Source: Psychrobacter proteolyticus (GTDB lineage: Bacteria > Pseudomonadota > Gammaproteobacteria > Pseudomonadales > Moraxellaceae). From it: DNA of 64,000 bases. Below are positions 8,826-18,275 of the stretch, in pieces; the stretch's first letter is position 1, and the number at the start of each line of letters is the position of its first letter. Both the position numbers and the translations under genes were made by a program. The stretch spans positions 229,946-293,945 of the forward strand of contig NZ_QLKS01000001.1 in NCBI RefSeq assembly GCF_003350005.1, read 5' to 3'. Below the pieces are notes generated by a model that saw only the letters and a list, made by a program, of their open reading frames with translations, did no database searches and was not told the origin of the DNA.

Positions 8826-10661
8826 CTACTGCTTTAAATACTTATTGATACGCCCTTCTGCCTCTTTATCGACCCACCAATAATCAATACCAACAGCATT
8901 GGTGGGTAGTTTTTCGGTATGGCGATACTGATCCCAATAGGCGACATTGGTACCAGACTTGCCGTATAGCGGTACGACATAATGCCCTGCGCGCAACAAC
9001 CGATCTAGCACCTGCGTATACAGTACAATCTCGTCACGATTTTTAGCATTACCAAGGGCAGCAACGACCTTATCGACAGCTGCATTCTTGATACCAGCAC
9101 TGTTATGATTACCCGGCTCGTCAGCAGCAGCGCTCCCCCAGAATGCCGCTTGCTCAGCACCAGGAGATAGACTTTGAGCAAATACATCCACGACCATATC
9201 ATAATCGAAACGGCGCATACGCTCATAATATTGCGGCCCATCGACTTGGCGCAATGTTGCATCAAATCCCAAGCGTTTTAGATTACGAATATAAGGCAAC
9301 AAGACACGACCCATGGTCTCGCCTGTCATCAAAATCTCAATCTGGGCAAGCGATCCATCAGGTTGATATAGTTTCATATCCTCATAATAAAACCCAGCCT
9401 CTAACAATAGCTTACGCGCCTCTAATAACCCTTGACGATTAAAGCCGTTCCCATCACTGGTGGGCAGCTGCCATTCTGCTAATGTTGCTTTACGCTGAGT
9501 CGGTTCAAGCTCAGACAATAACGGCGTCAATACCTGCATTTCTGCGTCAGATGGCGTACCCATTGCGGCGAGCTCTGAGCCATGAAAAAAGCTTTGCAAG
9601 CGTTCATATTGCCCATGAAATAAGGTTTTATTCATCCATTCAAAATCATAAGCAGCTGTCAGTGCTTGGCGAACTTTGATATCTTGAAAGATTGGGCGAC
9701 GCATATTCATCACCAACGCTTGCATCGGTACTGGATTTTGGCTGGTTATCGTCTCTTTTTGGATAAGCCCTGCTTTCACGGCAGGGAAATTATACCCAGT
9801 CACCCAGTTAGATGCTTTATTTTCGGGGCGAAAGCGGTATTGACCGGATTTAAAACCTTCAAAGGCAATCTCATCACTTTGATAATAAACAAACTTGATC
9901 ATATCAAAATTGTAGCGGCCACGATTGACCATCAAATCATGACCCCAATAATTGGGATCACGTATATAACTTACCGAACGTCCCGCATCGACGCGACCCA
10001 ATTTATAAGGACCACTACCCATTAATGGTGACAGACTGATTTTTTCAAAATCGGTATCAATGGAAGATTTGGCAAATATAGGGAACTGGCCAACGGTCAG
10101 TAAAATCTCTTTGTTTTCAGCAGATGTAAAGACAAACTTTACTTGTTGATCATCAATGATTTGAATGTCTTTAATATCGCTAAGATAGCTGCGAATATAC
10201 ATGGGGCCTTTATTTAGTATCGCCTCAAAAGTCGCTTTGACATCGCGACTGGTCACAGCAGACCCGTCCCAGAAACGAGCATTAGGATTGAGATGATAGA
10301 TAATCCAGCTTGTATTATCTGGATCATATGTCACTTTACTTGCCAGCTGTGGATACATGGTAAATGCTTCATTTAATGAACCAGTCATTAAAGTATCATA
10401 CAGATAGTCTGTACCAATCATCGCGACGCCTGTGGTCATCCATTTGTTGGCGCTATTAAACGTACCGCGAGCATCTAGAGACAGCGTCCCCCCTGATGGC
10501 GCTTTTGGATTGGCATAAGGTAAGTAAGGTGCATTGATGTACTCAGTAGGGCTATTGTGACCAAGCGCGGTCGTCGTGATAGGTGCAGCGATACTGCTCG
10601 GTATCCAGCTGACGGTGATGGTTAGCAATATAGCTTTTAACAGGGCATTTTTTATTATCAT
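8826..10661 (-). CDS. yejA: Periplasmic peptide-binding protein of an ABC importer (YejA-like, SBP family 5)
   Basis: About 611 residues, a family 5 extracellular solute-binding protein that captures peptides for the YejBEF transporter. A signal peptide is visible (MIIKNALLK, hydrophobic core, cleavage after SIA). The mature protein has the family hallmarks PxxLASKVTYDPDNTSWIIYHLNPNA and RFWDGSAVTSRDVKATFE (both typical of the N-terminal lobe), and an N-terminal YejA-like segment (GHNSPTEYINAPYLPYANP). The ATG at 10661 is preferred over an upstream TTG because it gives a proper signal peptide. Transcription runs on toward gloB and yejBEF, although a MITE lies in between. A distinct promoter for yejB cannot be excluded. 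Confidence 0.92.
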   Translation of the reverse strand: MIIKNALLKAILLTITVSWIPSSIAAPITTTALGHNSPTEYINAPYLPYANPKAPSGGTLSLDARGTFNSANKWMTTGVAMIGTDYLYDTLMTGSLNEAFTMYPQLASKVTYDPDNTSWIIYHLNPNARFWDGSAVTSRDVKATFEAILNKGPMYIRSYLSDIKDIQIIDDQQVKFVFTSAENKEILLTVGQFPIFAKSSIDTDFEKISLSPLMGSGPYKLGRVDAGRSVSYIRDPNYWGHDLMVNRGRYNFDMIKFVYYQSDEIAFEGFKSGQYRFRPENKASNWVTGYNFPAVKAGLIQKETITSQNPVPMQALVMNMRRPIFQDIKVRQALTAAYDFEWMNKTLFHGQYERLQSFFHGSELAAMGTPSDAEMQVLTPLLSELEPTQRKATLAEWQLPTSDGNGFNRQGLLEARKLLLEAGFYYEDMKLYQPDGSLAQIEILMTGETMGRVLLPYIRNLKRLGFDATLRQVDGPQYYERMRRFDYDMVVDVFAQSLSPGAEQAAFWGSAAADEPGNHNSAGIKNAAVDKVVAALGNAKNRDEIVLYTQVLDRLLRAGHYVVPLYGKSGTNVAYWDQYRHTEKLPTNAVGIDYWWVDKEAEGRINKYLKQ

Positions 10662-10864
10662 GACGTTATAACAAACCTCTATGCTAACCAATATAAATAT
10701 CAAAACGTAAAGCCTGACAGCAAAACAGCGTTATAGCAAAATTTTATCATAACAAACTTAGGTTTTTTAACCTAATGCTTTGCCATGGATATCGTTTAAT
10801 GGTGATAGCATTGCTCTATTATTACTACGCGCTAGCATGACCAAACTGTCTGTTTATAAATATA

Positions 10865-10899
10865 AAAAAGGCGCAACCATGATTAGTTACGCCTTTCTT
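10865..10899 (-). terminator. Rho-independent terminator of serC
   Basis: An imperfect stem AAAGGCGcAAC / GTTaCGCCTTT has one mismatch and is followed on the minus strand by a T-run. It lies about 50 bases beyond the serC stop. Confidence 0.75.
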
Positions 10900-10950
10900 G
10901 ATTTACATTTTATATAGCAAGACTTTATACGCTATCAGTTATTATCTTGC

Positions 10951-12078
10951 TTAAGCGTGCTTTTTTTCAAAAGCAATCATAAAGTCAACCAGCTGCTGTA
11001 CCCACTCAAGTGGCACTGCATTGTAGATACTGGCTCGCATACCGCCTACGTCACGATGACCTTTTAGATTTAACAAGCCAGCTTTCTCTGACTCTTCTAA
11101 GAATACTTTATCAAGGCTGCTGTCTGCTAAAGTAAACGGCACGTTCATGATAGAACGATACTTAGAATCTATAGGATTATTATAAAAACTGCTCTCATCG
11201 ATTGTCTTATAAAGTAAGTCGGCTTTTTGCTGATTGATTTTACCGATAGCAGCCACACCGCCCTGCTCTTCCAACCAATCAAACACCAGCCCTGCTAAGT
11301 ACCAAGAGTACGTCGCTGGCGTGTTAGACATAGACTCTTTGTCAGCTTGATGCTCATAGTTCAGCAGCATAGGACACCATTCACTTGCTTGCCCCATCAA
11401 ATCATCACGGATGATGACAATGACCAGACCTGCAGGACCGATGTTTTTCTGCGCACCCGCGTAGATCATGCCAAATTTAGACACATCTATCGGCTGTGAC
11501 AAGATACAAGATGACATATCAGCAATGATTGGCGCATCTACTTGTGGCGGCTCAAATATCTGTAGACCATGAATCGTTTCATTGGCACAATAATGAAAAT
11601 AAGCCGCGTCTTTACTAATGTTCCAATCGCTTTGCGCTGGTACGTCAGTAAAGTTATTCTCTTTACCAGTTGCAACTAAGTTAATCTCGCCCAAACCCAA
11701 TGCTTCATAGCGCTTGGCTTCTTTGATTGCTTTGCCTGACCACGCGCCTGTCGTCAAATAGTCACCGCGTCCACCATTTAACAGGTTCAATGGAATCGCA
11801 GAAAACTGCAAACTTGCGCCACCTTGCAAAAACAGCACTTTATAGTTATCTGGTATTTCCATAAGCGTGCGTAGCTTAGCTTCTGCTTTGTCAGTAATGG
11901 CCATATACTCTTTACTACGATGGCTGACTTCCATGACCGATAGGCCGCGACCTTGCCAATCAAGCAGTTCACTCTGTGCGCGCTCTAATACGGCTGTTGG
12001 CATGGTAGCAGGGCCAGCACAAAAATTTGGCAAGCGATGCGGTGTTGCAGTTGCTGTAGACGTTGGGGTTGTAGGCAT
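10951..12078 (-). CDS. serC: Phosphoserine aminotransferase
   Basis: 375 residues. A PLP enzyme that converts 3-phosphohydroxypyruvate and glutamate to phosphoserine (serine synthesis) and also serves pyridoxal phosphate synthesis. Family motifs are NFCAGPATMP at the N-terminus, FLQGGASLQF, the PLP lysine in YAGAQKNIGPAG, and GGMRASIYNA near the end. A GTG lies two codons upstream, but the ATG at 12078 is 8 bases after AGGA, so I chose it. The first about 15 residues are a Thr/Ala-rich extension. It is the last gene of the minus-strand group lemA-M48-holD-serC. pdxA, another PLP synthesis gene, is elsewhere in the window. Confidence 0.95.
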   Translation of the reverse strand: MPTTPTSTATATPHRLPNFCAGPATMPTAVLERAQSELLDWQGRGLSVMEVSHRSKEYMAITDKAEAKLRTLMEIPDNYKVLFLQGGASLQFSAIPLNLLNGGRGDYLTTGAWSGKAIKEAKRYEALGLGEINLVATGKENNFTDVPAQSDWNISKDAAYFHYCANETIHGLQIFEPPQVDAPIIADMSSCILSQPIDVSKFGMIYAGAQKNIGPAGLVIVIIRDDLMGQASEWCPMLLNYEHQADKESMSNTPATYSWYLAGLVFDWLEEQGGVAAIGKINQQKADLLYKTIDESSFYNNPIDSKYRSIMNVPFTLADSSLDKVFLEESEKAGLLNLKGHRDVGGMRASIYNAVPLEWVQQLVDFMIAFEKKHA

Positions 12079-12169
12079 AATCACAGTCCTAGGTATGATG
12101 AAATAAAAGGATTTTTTTATTTCAGTTTGTTGATAAAGGCATTGGTATCGATGTTAGTTTTTATACAAC

Positions 12170-13078
12170 TCAATGAGATATCTGCTCCCATAGCTGACGT
12201 TTAGCATCACTGTCTGCGAGCATTTCTTCTAATGTCGGCACAGCGGTCAGATTGTGATGTTGGAGGCCGTCAGGTAACGCTGTCAGTGCAGCAACTTTTA
12301 TCTCTTCGCTTCGGCCAATTCGAAAGATATATCCTGCAAGACTGGCATTGGCAAGCTCAGCAGTATCCATACCATCACAAATCGGGAATGATGTTGTCTC
12401 GCAAGTGATTGATAGCGCTTGAGTGATGTTTTGCCATAGTTTTTGACTGTCACTATTTAGCGCTTTGATATCAACCAATATTACCCAGTCATTATAGCGG
12501 CCACCTTGCAGGTCAAATGGTGCTACTTTTTTTAAGCTATCATCATTTATGCTGTCATCACTAGTACTCTGCAGAAAATTACTCTGCGCAAATTGAGGTT
12601 GCTCAATAGGGGCATTAGTCGAGACTGCAACAGTTTGGTTCGATGCAGTACTTGGGATGTCATGATAGATAGACCCAGCACTTGAACTAACAGCATCTGA
12701 ACTGACCGTATTTGAGTCAACGGAATCAAAGCTATAAGTAACAGGGCTTTGCTCGCTAGCCGTCTGTTCAGTGGTAGCTTGTAAATCAGTATCATACTCA
12801 TCGGCAACATAGCCGTTAGCATTATAATTACTGATATCATAACCATCAGTCGGTTGATCAACTGTCCCTACAGCTTTAGCGCTCACTACTTCATTGTTAT
12901 TAGACTCAATATCAATAGAGTTAGCATTTGATTGCTCCACCGAAGCTGTCGCAATATCAGCCATATTGATGGTTTTTGACTCAGGCTGCACCCACTGATT
13001 GATACCCATCATCGCTAGAATTTGGCGTTGCTGCACTCGGCGCTGTAATACACTTAGCGGGTCTTGGGTATCACTCAT
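12170..13078 (-). CDS. holD: Probable DNA polymerase III psi subunit with a long low-complexity insert
   Basis: 302 residues with no obvious annotation at first sight, but both ends resemble the E. coli psi subunit of the clamp-loader. The N-terminus has RQILAMMGINQW (residues 18-29), matching LQQLGITQW of E. coli, which binds the DnaX collar. The C-terminus has VPTLEEMLADSDAKRQLWEQI, matching the E. coli segment that ends in RAALWQQI, preceded by an FRIGRSEE segment like its WRLGTDEP. Between them (about residues 35-190) lies an acidic Ser/Thr/Asp/Asn-rich low-complexity stretch, so it is about twice the usual psi length. Psi links the clamp loader to chi and SSB. The match is by eye and rests on short conserved blocks. 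It lies between the M48 protease and serC, with 100-base gaps. Confidence 0.62.
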   Translation of the reverse strand: MSDTQDPLSVLQRRVQQRQILAMMGINQWVQPESKTINMADIATASVEQSNANSIDIESNNNEVVSAKAVGTVDQPTDGYDISNYNANGYVADEYDTDLQATTEQTASEQSPVTYSFDSVDSNTVSSDAVSSSAGSIYHDIPSTASNQTVAVSTNAPIEQPQFAQSNFLQSTSDDSINDDSLKKVAPFDLQGGRYNDWVILVDIKALNSDSQKLWQNITQALSITCETTSFPICDGMDTAELANASLAGYIFRIGRSEEIKVAALTALPDGLQHHNLTAVPTLEEMLADSDAKRQLWEQISH

Positions 13079-13192
13079 TCGACTCTACTATCCTACTAAT
13101 TTTGTTTATATCATTTATAGATGTTTTTATTATTTTGGCAGCTTTTATTAAGCATTCGTCATACTATCAATTAAGTACTAAGTACATACCCA

Positions 13193-16126
13193 TCAAAACA
13201 GCTGTCGAATGCCTAGCCAACGCTCTGATATTGCCAGCAAACAATCGTATTCATCTTGGCTGATTATCGTATCGTGTAACATTACCGTATGCAACGTACT
13301 TAGCCATTGGCGATACTCATTATGAGTAGGCTGGTTCATCTCACTTTCATTATAATCTATTTGGCTACCATCCTGTTGCTTCTCTCGATAATTATCAGCA
13401 TTCTGATCACCTACCAAGCGCTTGATAGAGTGATTGGCAGAGACAGGAACCGCAGAAATAATCGCCAATAACTGAATGCTATTCAAGTGCTGTGCGGTCA
13501 ATAATAGCCACTGCAAATTAACATCCCTTGCTGTCACGAGATCAATATCAATCAAGCGCGCATGCCGTCTCAAATCTACAATATAATGCGCCACACTGTC
13601 ATTACCCTCACTCAATAACGATCGGTCATGCATTGAGATCATCTGGCCTTTGGCATCTTTTGATAGTCTATAAGCCAATAAGACAACAACTGATACTTCT
13701 GATTTACTAAGTCCTGTAAACACCTGACTTGAAGGATCTAGTTGCGATTTTACGTCTTCCATACCAGTCTTCAGTATTTGCGGCCATAGAGACTGCGCGT
13801 CTGTATCTTGTAAAACTTTAGACAATATCGGTAGTAACTGCTGCAAATGTAACGCTTGCCATAGTGATAATATTGGCGATTTTTGAAGTGTTAAAGCTAA
13901 CGGGGTATTCAGAGCAATAGCATTAGAGTTGTCACTAGGTATATTTTGATCTGATGAATCGTAGGCTAAGTTTTTGGTTAAGTCAGATGCCAGCTGTTGG
14001 TTAAATAACTCAAATATTCCCTGCTGATAACGCAACAACATCGTACGGCATTTCTCTTGTTTTTTATAGTACTGATGACTGTCGTGACTATGATCGTCTT
14101 TACTTTTGAGCTTTAGATTTTCGATACATAGTTCAGATAAACTCTTTTGATGCAATTGGTTTAAGGCGAGCTCAATCAAAGCGCTGTCTAAACGCCTGTC
14201 CAAACTGGCTACTACTGTCATCAGCTTAGTATCTATCTTATGTGGCAATACTTGCTCATGGGAAGTCGAGTCAGTCGCAGCAGGGAAGCCATCATTCCAA
14301 ATATCATTCAAACTATAAGTGGCAGTCGTTGATAATGGTTGATGCTGATGACAAAGCAAGACAGCTTCGACTAATGCTAGCGCACCTAGAGGATGATAAC
14401 TATGGTTTAGTATGTACTGAGGTAGTGATACCTTTTGAATATCATTAAATCCAATTAGTGTGTTTTCTGGTAGGTCAGCGTCAGGTTTGGACTGCCACGG
14501 TTTTAATAGCTGATGAACGCCAACGTCTTCGGCCTGTACTTGAAGCCGCCCATCGACCACCACATCAGCTTCTACGGCAAACTCTAAACCGTCATCAATC
14601 TCTGATTCGCCATTATCTTTATTACGATTTTCGCTTATAGATTCAGCAAGAACTTTTCTATCATTTGGCTGTTTAGTGTCACCTGTATTAATCGTTGCAG
14701 CTGTTTGCGTCTCAAATACTGACGAGTGCCGCGTATTTTTTTCTGGGAAATCTTTACTTAGGCTATTTTCTTTTGTTGCGCCCCAATTACCTAAGCGTCG
14801 TTGCCTATATATTTCTTTGACCTTTTGCTGATTTATTCGCTTTTCTTTGGCGACTTGTACCGCGAACTGATGATAAGCATCCGCATTAATAGCGCTCATA
14901 CGCTCAGTCAAGCTTGGATGGGTGGCAAACCACGACACATCACCTAAGTCTGCCCCACTACTAGCAAAGAAAAAATGACTGAGCCCATTGATATCAGCGA
15001 TGCTAGACAAACGTGAGCCGAGCGAGTCTTGATGAATGGCTTTTAAGCTTTCTATAATCGCAGGCGTACGTGTTAACTGAACACTGGTGGCATCAGCAAG
15101 TAGCTCACGCTCACGATTAAAACTGTGCTTAATCAACTGCGCGCTTGCCATGCTAGAGAAGCTTAAACCATGCAGTAGCAATGTCCAGACGCTACGTGGG
15201 GCTTGACGATCTATTATAGGTGACGTTTGCACCCATTTAGACTGACGCTTGGCTGAGGACTGCTGTTGTTGTGATTGCTGCTGCCAGTAGGCGACCCATT
15301 CACTATGCGTGTTGAAATTGTCCGTTTGCGCTTCTGTATTGCGTGCCAGCATATCAACCTGTCTTTGTGATAAAGACTTTTGGGAGATATTATCGCTATC
15401 AAAGTGACTATAATTAGAGATATGATTGGATATTGGGTCACTCCAGTCGTATAGTATCTGCAAGCCTGCCAATACCACCATCAGCTGTAAATTGAACGTA
15501 GCATCGCCGTGCAATATATGACCATATTCATGACCGATGAGCCCGTATAGCGCCTCATCAGACAGTTTATCTAGCGCACCTTGGGTAACGACAAGTACCA
15601 TATCTTGACTATGGCGACCAGCGACAAAACCATTGATACCCTGCTCGTCAGGTAGCACGTACAAAATAGGGGTTTGTAAACCTGAAGCAATGGCCAGTTG
15701 CTGTGCAATTTCATAATAGCGACGATAAACGGGCGGAAAATCGCGCTCGTCACGTACTGCTATATGACGTGAACGATAGCGAACCTTTTCTTCAGCTTCA
15801 TATTGATGAGCGACTCCTTGACTGTGCTCCCATGCTTCTTGACTTTTATCAATGAACAGCCTAACTGCTCCTACTCGCTGGGCAATAGCGCGGCCACCTG
15901 CTCGCAGGCGTCGATACTCTAAAAAACTACCACCAACGAAACTGCCTAACGTCAAGACAGTGACCAGAACCAATGCCCAATGATATATACCGCCTGTAAA
16001 TACTGTCAGCATTATAGACATGACAGCCAGTCCTACAGCCATATGAGCAAGTACAATCAGGAAAAACAGTCCATAGAGTAATAGACTGAGCCGCGTACGT
16101 ATCCGCTGTTCACCAAAAAAATCCAT
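13193..16126 (-). CDS. Large membrane M48-family metalloprotease
   Basis: 977 residues. N-terminal membrane helices (about residues 15-75) are followed by a cytoplasmic or periplasmic M48 domain with the zinc motif HEYGHILHGD and the downstream Glu in FNRERELLADA. A low-complexity linker follows, then a roughly 400-residue helical C-terminal region that I do not recognise. The catalytic residues are intact. The frame is open to a TTG at 16153, but the ATG at 16126 gives the typical family start (MDFFGEQ). It lies 40 bases after lemA. LemA-M48 pairs are common and are thought to act on membrane or envelope proteins. It is much longer than HtpX (about 290 residues). The substrate is unknown. 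Confidence 0.85.
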   Translation of the reverse strand: MDFFGEQRIRTRLSLLLYGLFFLIVLAHMAVGLAVMSIMLTVFTGGIYHWALVLVTVLTLGSFVGGSFLEYRRLRAGGRAIAQRVGAVRLFIDKSQEAWEHSQGVAHQYEAEEKVRYRSRHIAVRDERDFPPVYRRYYEIAQQLAIASGLQTPILYVLPDEQGINGFVAGRHSQDMVLVVTQGALDKLSDEALYGLIGHEYGHILHGDATFNLQLMVVLAGLQILYDWSDPISNHISNYSHFDSDNISQKSLSQRQVDMLARNTEAQTDNFNTHSEWVAYWQQQSQQQQSSAKRQSKWVQTSPIIDRQAPRSVWTLLLHGLSFSSMASAQLIKHSFNRERELLADATSVQLTRTPAIIESLKAIHQDSLGSRLSSIADINGLSHFFFASSGADLGDVSWFATHPSLTERMSAINADAYHQFAVQVAKEKRINQQKVKEIYRQRRLGNWGATKENSLSKDFPEKNTRHSSVFETQTAATINTGDTKQPNDRKVLAESISENRNKDNGESEIDDGLEFAVEADVVVDGRLQVQAEDVGVHQLLKPWQSKPDADLPENTLIGFNDIQKVSLPQYILNHSYHPLGALALVEAVLLCHQHQPLSTTATYSLNDIWNDGFPAATDSTSHEQVLPHKIDTKLMTVVASLDRRLDSALIELALNQLHQKSLSELCIENLKLKSKDDHSHDSHQYYKKQEKCRTMLLRYQQGIFELFNQQLASDLTKNLAYDSSDQNIPSDNSNAIALNTPLALTLQKSPILSLWQALHLQQLLPILSKVLQDTDAQSLWPQILKTGMEDVKSQLDPSSQVFTGLSKSEVSVVVLLAYRLSKDAKGQMISMHDRSLLSEGNDSVAHYIVDLRRHARLIDIDLVTARDVNLQWLLLTAQHLNSIQLLAIISAVPVSANHSIKRLVGDQNADNYREKQQDGSQIDYNESEMNQPTHNEYRQWLSTLHTVMLHDTIISQDEYDCLLAISERWLGIRQLF

Positions 16127-16166
16127 TAGATTAGGCTGCCTAGAGTTCGCCAAAATTATCTAAACC

Positions 16167-16763
16167 TTAGCCCATATTGACAATCGGTGCCTGAGCAATC
16201 GCTTCTCTATCTTCGAATACCAACTGACTGAGTGGACGAAAGCCAAAAGTCGTACTAACGAGATTATTCGGGAATACTTCGCGATCGTTATTATAAAACA
16301 TCACGCTGTCATTATAATGCTGACGCGCAAATCCAATGCGATTTTCCGTATTGGTTAATTCGTCCATGAGCTCCTTAATCATACTATCGGCTTTTAGCTC
16401 TGGGTAGGCTTCGACGACAGCGGAGAATTGACTCAACGCTTTGGACAACATACCTTCTGCTTTTGCAAATAGTGCCATATGCTCTAGTGAGTCTGGCTGA
16501 TGCTTATTTGAGTCTTGTAGATCTTGGGCATGATTACGCGCGCTAATGACGCGAGTGAGTGTTTCTTCTTCATAACTCAAATAACGCTTGGCGGTTTTGA
16601 CCAAGTTTGGAATCAGATCATGACGACGCTTTAATTGCACATCTATTTGAGCAAAGCCATTCTTTGCTTGGTTACGTGCGCGTACCAATTTATTAAAAAT
16701 GGATACCCCAAACACAACTACTAACACCACAAATGCAATGAATAACCAAACAAACATCTTCAT
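16167..16763 (-). CDS. lemA: LemA family membrane protein
   Basis: 198 residues. One N-terminal membrane helix (MFVWLFIAFVVLVVVFG), then a cytoplasmic or extracytoplasmic helical domain with the family signature region NKLVRARNQAKNGFAQIDVQLKRR, VKTAKRYLSYEEETLTRV, and a C-terminal NNDREVFPNNLVSTTFGF. The ATG at 16763 has GGAG 7 bases upstream; a TTG two codons earlier is worse placed. It forms an operon with the M48 protease directly downstream. The biochemical role of LemA is not established, and the partnership with M48 is inferred from the pairing. Confidence 0.93.
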   Translation of the reverse strand: MKMFVWLFIAFVVLVVVFGVSIFNKLVRARNQAKNGFAQIDVQLKRRHDLIPNLVKTAKRYLSYEEETLTRVISARNHAQDLQDSNKHQPDSLEHMALFAKAEGMLSKALSQFSAVVEAYPELKADSMIKELMDELTNTENRIGFARQHYNDSVMFYNNDREVFPNNLVSTTFGFRPLSQLVFEDREAIAQAPIVNMG

Positions 16764-16933
16764 AATCAAACTCCAAGGTGTCTAGAATCTTAATAAAAAG
16801 TTAATACATTGTATTTTAACTCATATTAATCAATAAAACCTTGAACTAGATCGGAACTACAAAGGAAATCGAACCGGAAATTAAATTGAAAAATACATAA
16901 GCAAATAGATAATAATCAGACAAAATTTTGACC

Positions 16934-16962
16934 AAAAAAAAGCCCTTTACAATGAAGGGCTT
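16934..16962 (-). terminator. Rho-independent terminator
   Basis: A stem AAGCCCTT / AAGGGCTT with a 7-base loop is followed on the minus strand by about eight Ts. It lies between the SRP RNA gene and lemA, so it would stop read-through from the SRP RNA. Confidence 0.8.
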
Positions 16963-17026
16963 AATACATCACAAATAGATATTTCGTACTTTATAAATAT
17001 AATGATCAAATTTTAGGCAAAAAAAA

Positions 17027-17135
17027 GCGACTCCATCAGCACATCCTCGGCACACACTATAACTATTACCGTTGCTACCTTCCGGTCCTGGCGGGATTCA
17101 TAGAACAATGTTGCGAGGCTACCAATGGAGCCACC
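17027..17135 (-). ncRNA. ffs: Bacterial small signal recognition particle RNA (4.5S)
   Basis: About 109 bases that fold into the SRP hairpin. The diagnostic core is on the minus strand, with the Ffh-binding motif in GCCAGGACCGGAAGGTAGCA, whose GGAA-type loop caps the stem. The ends pair (GTGGCTCCAT with ATGGAGTCGC), and a T-run of eight follows. It targets membrane proteins to the translocon together with Ffh. The ends are estimated from the pairing and the promoter position. It lies in a 670-base stretch with no coding gene on either side. Confidence 0.95.
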
Positions 17136-17143
17136 AGTCGCAA

Positions 17144-17171
17144 ATTATACAAGAAATTTTTAATTTTACAA
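17144..17171 (-). promoter_or_regulatory. Sigma-70 promoter of ffs
   Basis: On the minus strand TTGTAA (17166-17171) and TATAAT (17144-17149) are separated by 16 bases, placing the start about 7-9 bases downstream, at the 5' end of the SRP RNA. Confidence 0.75.
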
Positions 17172-17435
17172 CCCCTATCTTAAAACTGTTTGCTTTAGAC
17201 CCTAAATAGCACTGTCATTTAGTTCATTAGCTCATGTCAGCAATGTATGAGCACAAATTATATCAGTAACTTAGGTCACAAAATTCTCACAGCAACTTAT
17301 ATAAATTTTGCTATTTTAGTGAATGAAGTTGTACCCATGTCGATTTCTAGAGAACAATAGGGACAACTTTTCATGTATAAATGAGCGTTGATAATTGTCA
17401 TTTGTATATTATTAGAATCAACTGAGGAGATAATA

Positions 17436-18152
17436 ATGAAAAATACTTTATTGAGTAAAGCAGCACTAGCTTCTGGCACGGTTTGTCTTATGACAGCGAT
17501 GATGGGTAGCGCCCATGCAGAGCCAACAGGCTATGATCAACTGACGTTTCAAACAGAAATAAAAGAAGAGATTCAGAACGACGAAGTACGCGCCAGCTTG
17601 TACAAAAAAGCACAGGCCACTGACTCTAAGACTTTAGCCACAATGCTTAACACCTCAATCAACAATGCCATGAAAATTGCCAAGCGCTACCCTAGCGTGA
17701 CCGTGAGCACAGGGCAACAGCGCACCTATCCACGCTACGACAAAAACGATAAAATCATTGGCTGGACAGGTCAAGCAAACATAGACTTAAAAAGCACAGA
17801 CTTTTCAGCGACTAGCCAACTCATTGCTGACTTGCAAGAAACCTTAGTGATGGATAATCTTAACTTTGGTGTATCAGATACCAAAAAAGACGCGCTAGAG
17901 CAAAAGCTAATGACCGAAGCTTCTCGCGCTTTTCAGCAGCAAGCTAAGAGCCTTACCCGTGCTTGGGATGCTCGTGGCTATCGCGTCGTCAATGTTAACC
18001 TAAACACAGGTAGCAACTATCCACGTCCGATGTATAGCGCTATGAGCATGAAATCAGGAATGGCAGACGAATCAGTACCAAGCCAAAGCTTTGAGTCTGG
18101 TAATAGCACTATTTCCGTGACTGCTAACGGTACTATCGAGTTAACTAAATAA
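17436..18152 (+). CDS. Periplasmic SIMPL-domain (DUF541) protein
   Basis: 238 residues. A clear signal peptide (MKNTLLSK, hydrophobic core, cleavage after AHA) is followed by a SIMPL/DUF541-type domain, with alternating polar strands (SVTVSTGQQRTYPRYDKNDK, WTGQANIDLKS) and a C-terminal TISVTANGTIEL motif. E. coli YggE is the best-known member and has been linked to oxidative stress tolerance. That role is not proven here. ATG at 17436 with GAGGAGA upstream; the open frame further upstream has no ribosome site. It is a single gene with its own terminator. Confidence 0.8.
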   Translation: MKNTLLSKAALASGTVCLMTAMMGSAHAEPTGYDQLTFQTEIKEEIQNDEVRASLYKKAQATDSKTLATMLNTSINNAMKIAKRYPSVTVSTGQQRTYPRYDKNDKIIGWTGQANIDLKSTDFSATSQLIADLQETLVMDNLNFGVSDTKKDALEQKLMTEASRAFQQQAKSLTRAWDARGYRVVNVNLNTGSNYPRPMYSAMSMKSGMADESVPSQSFESGNSTISVTANGTIELTK

Positions 18153-18191
18153 GACAGCTTATAGTTAAACTAAAATAAGTGATTTACATTA

Positions 18192-18230
18192 AAAAAGGCA
18201 AGCATCGTTAACGGTGCTTGCCTTTTTATT
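18192..18230 (+). terminator. Rho-independent terminator
   Basis: A 12-bp stem AAAAAGGCAAGC / GCTTGCCTTTTT with a 13-base loop follows the SIMPL gene. The A/T flanks let it work also for the convergent DUF4124 gene. Confidence 0.9.
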
Positions 18231-18275
18231 TTGCTAGCGATATCTATCCATTATATTCAATCATTATTGAGACCA

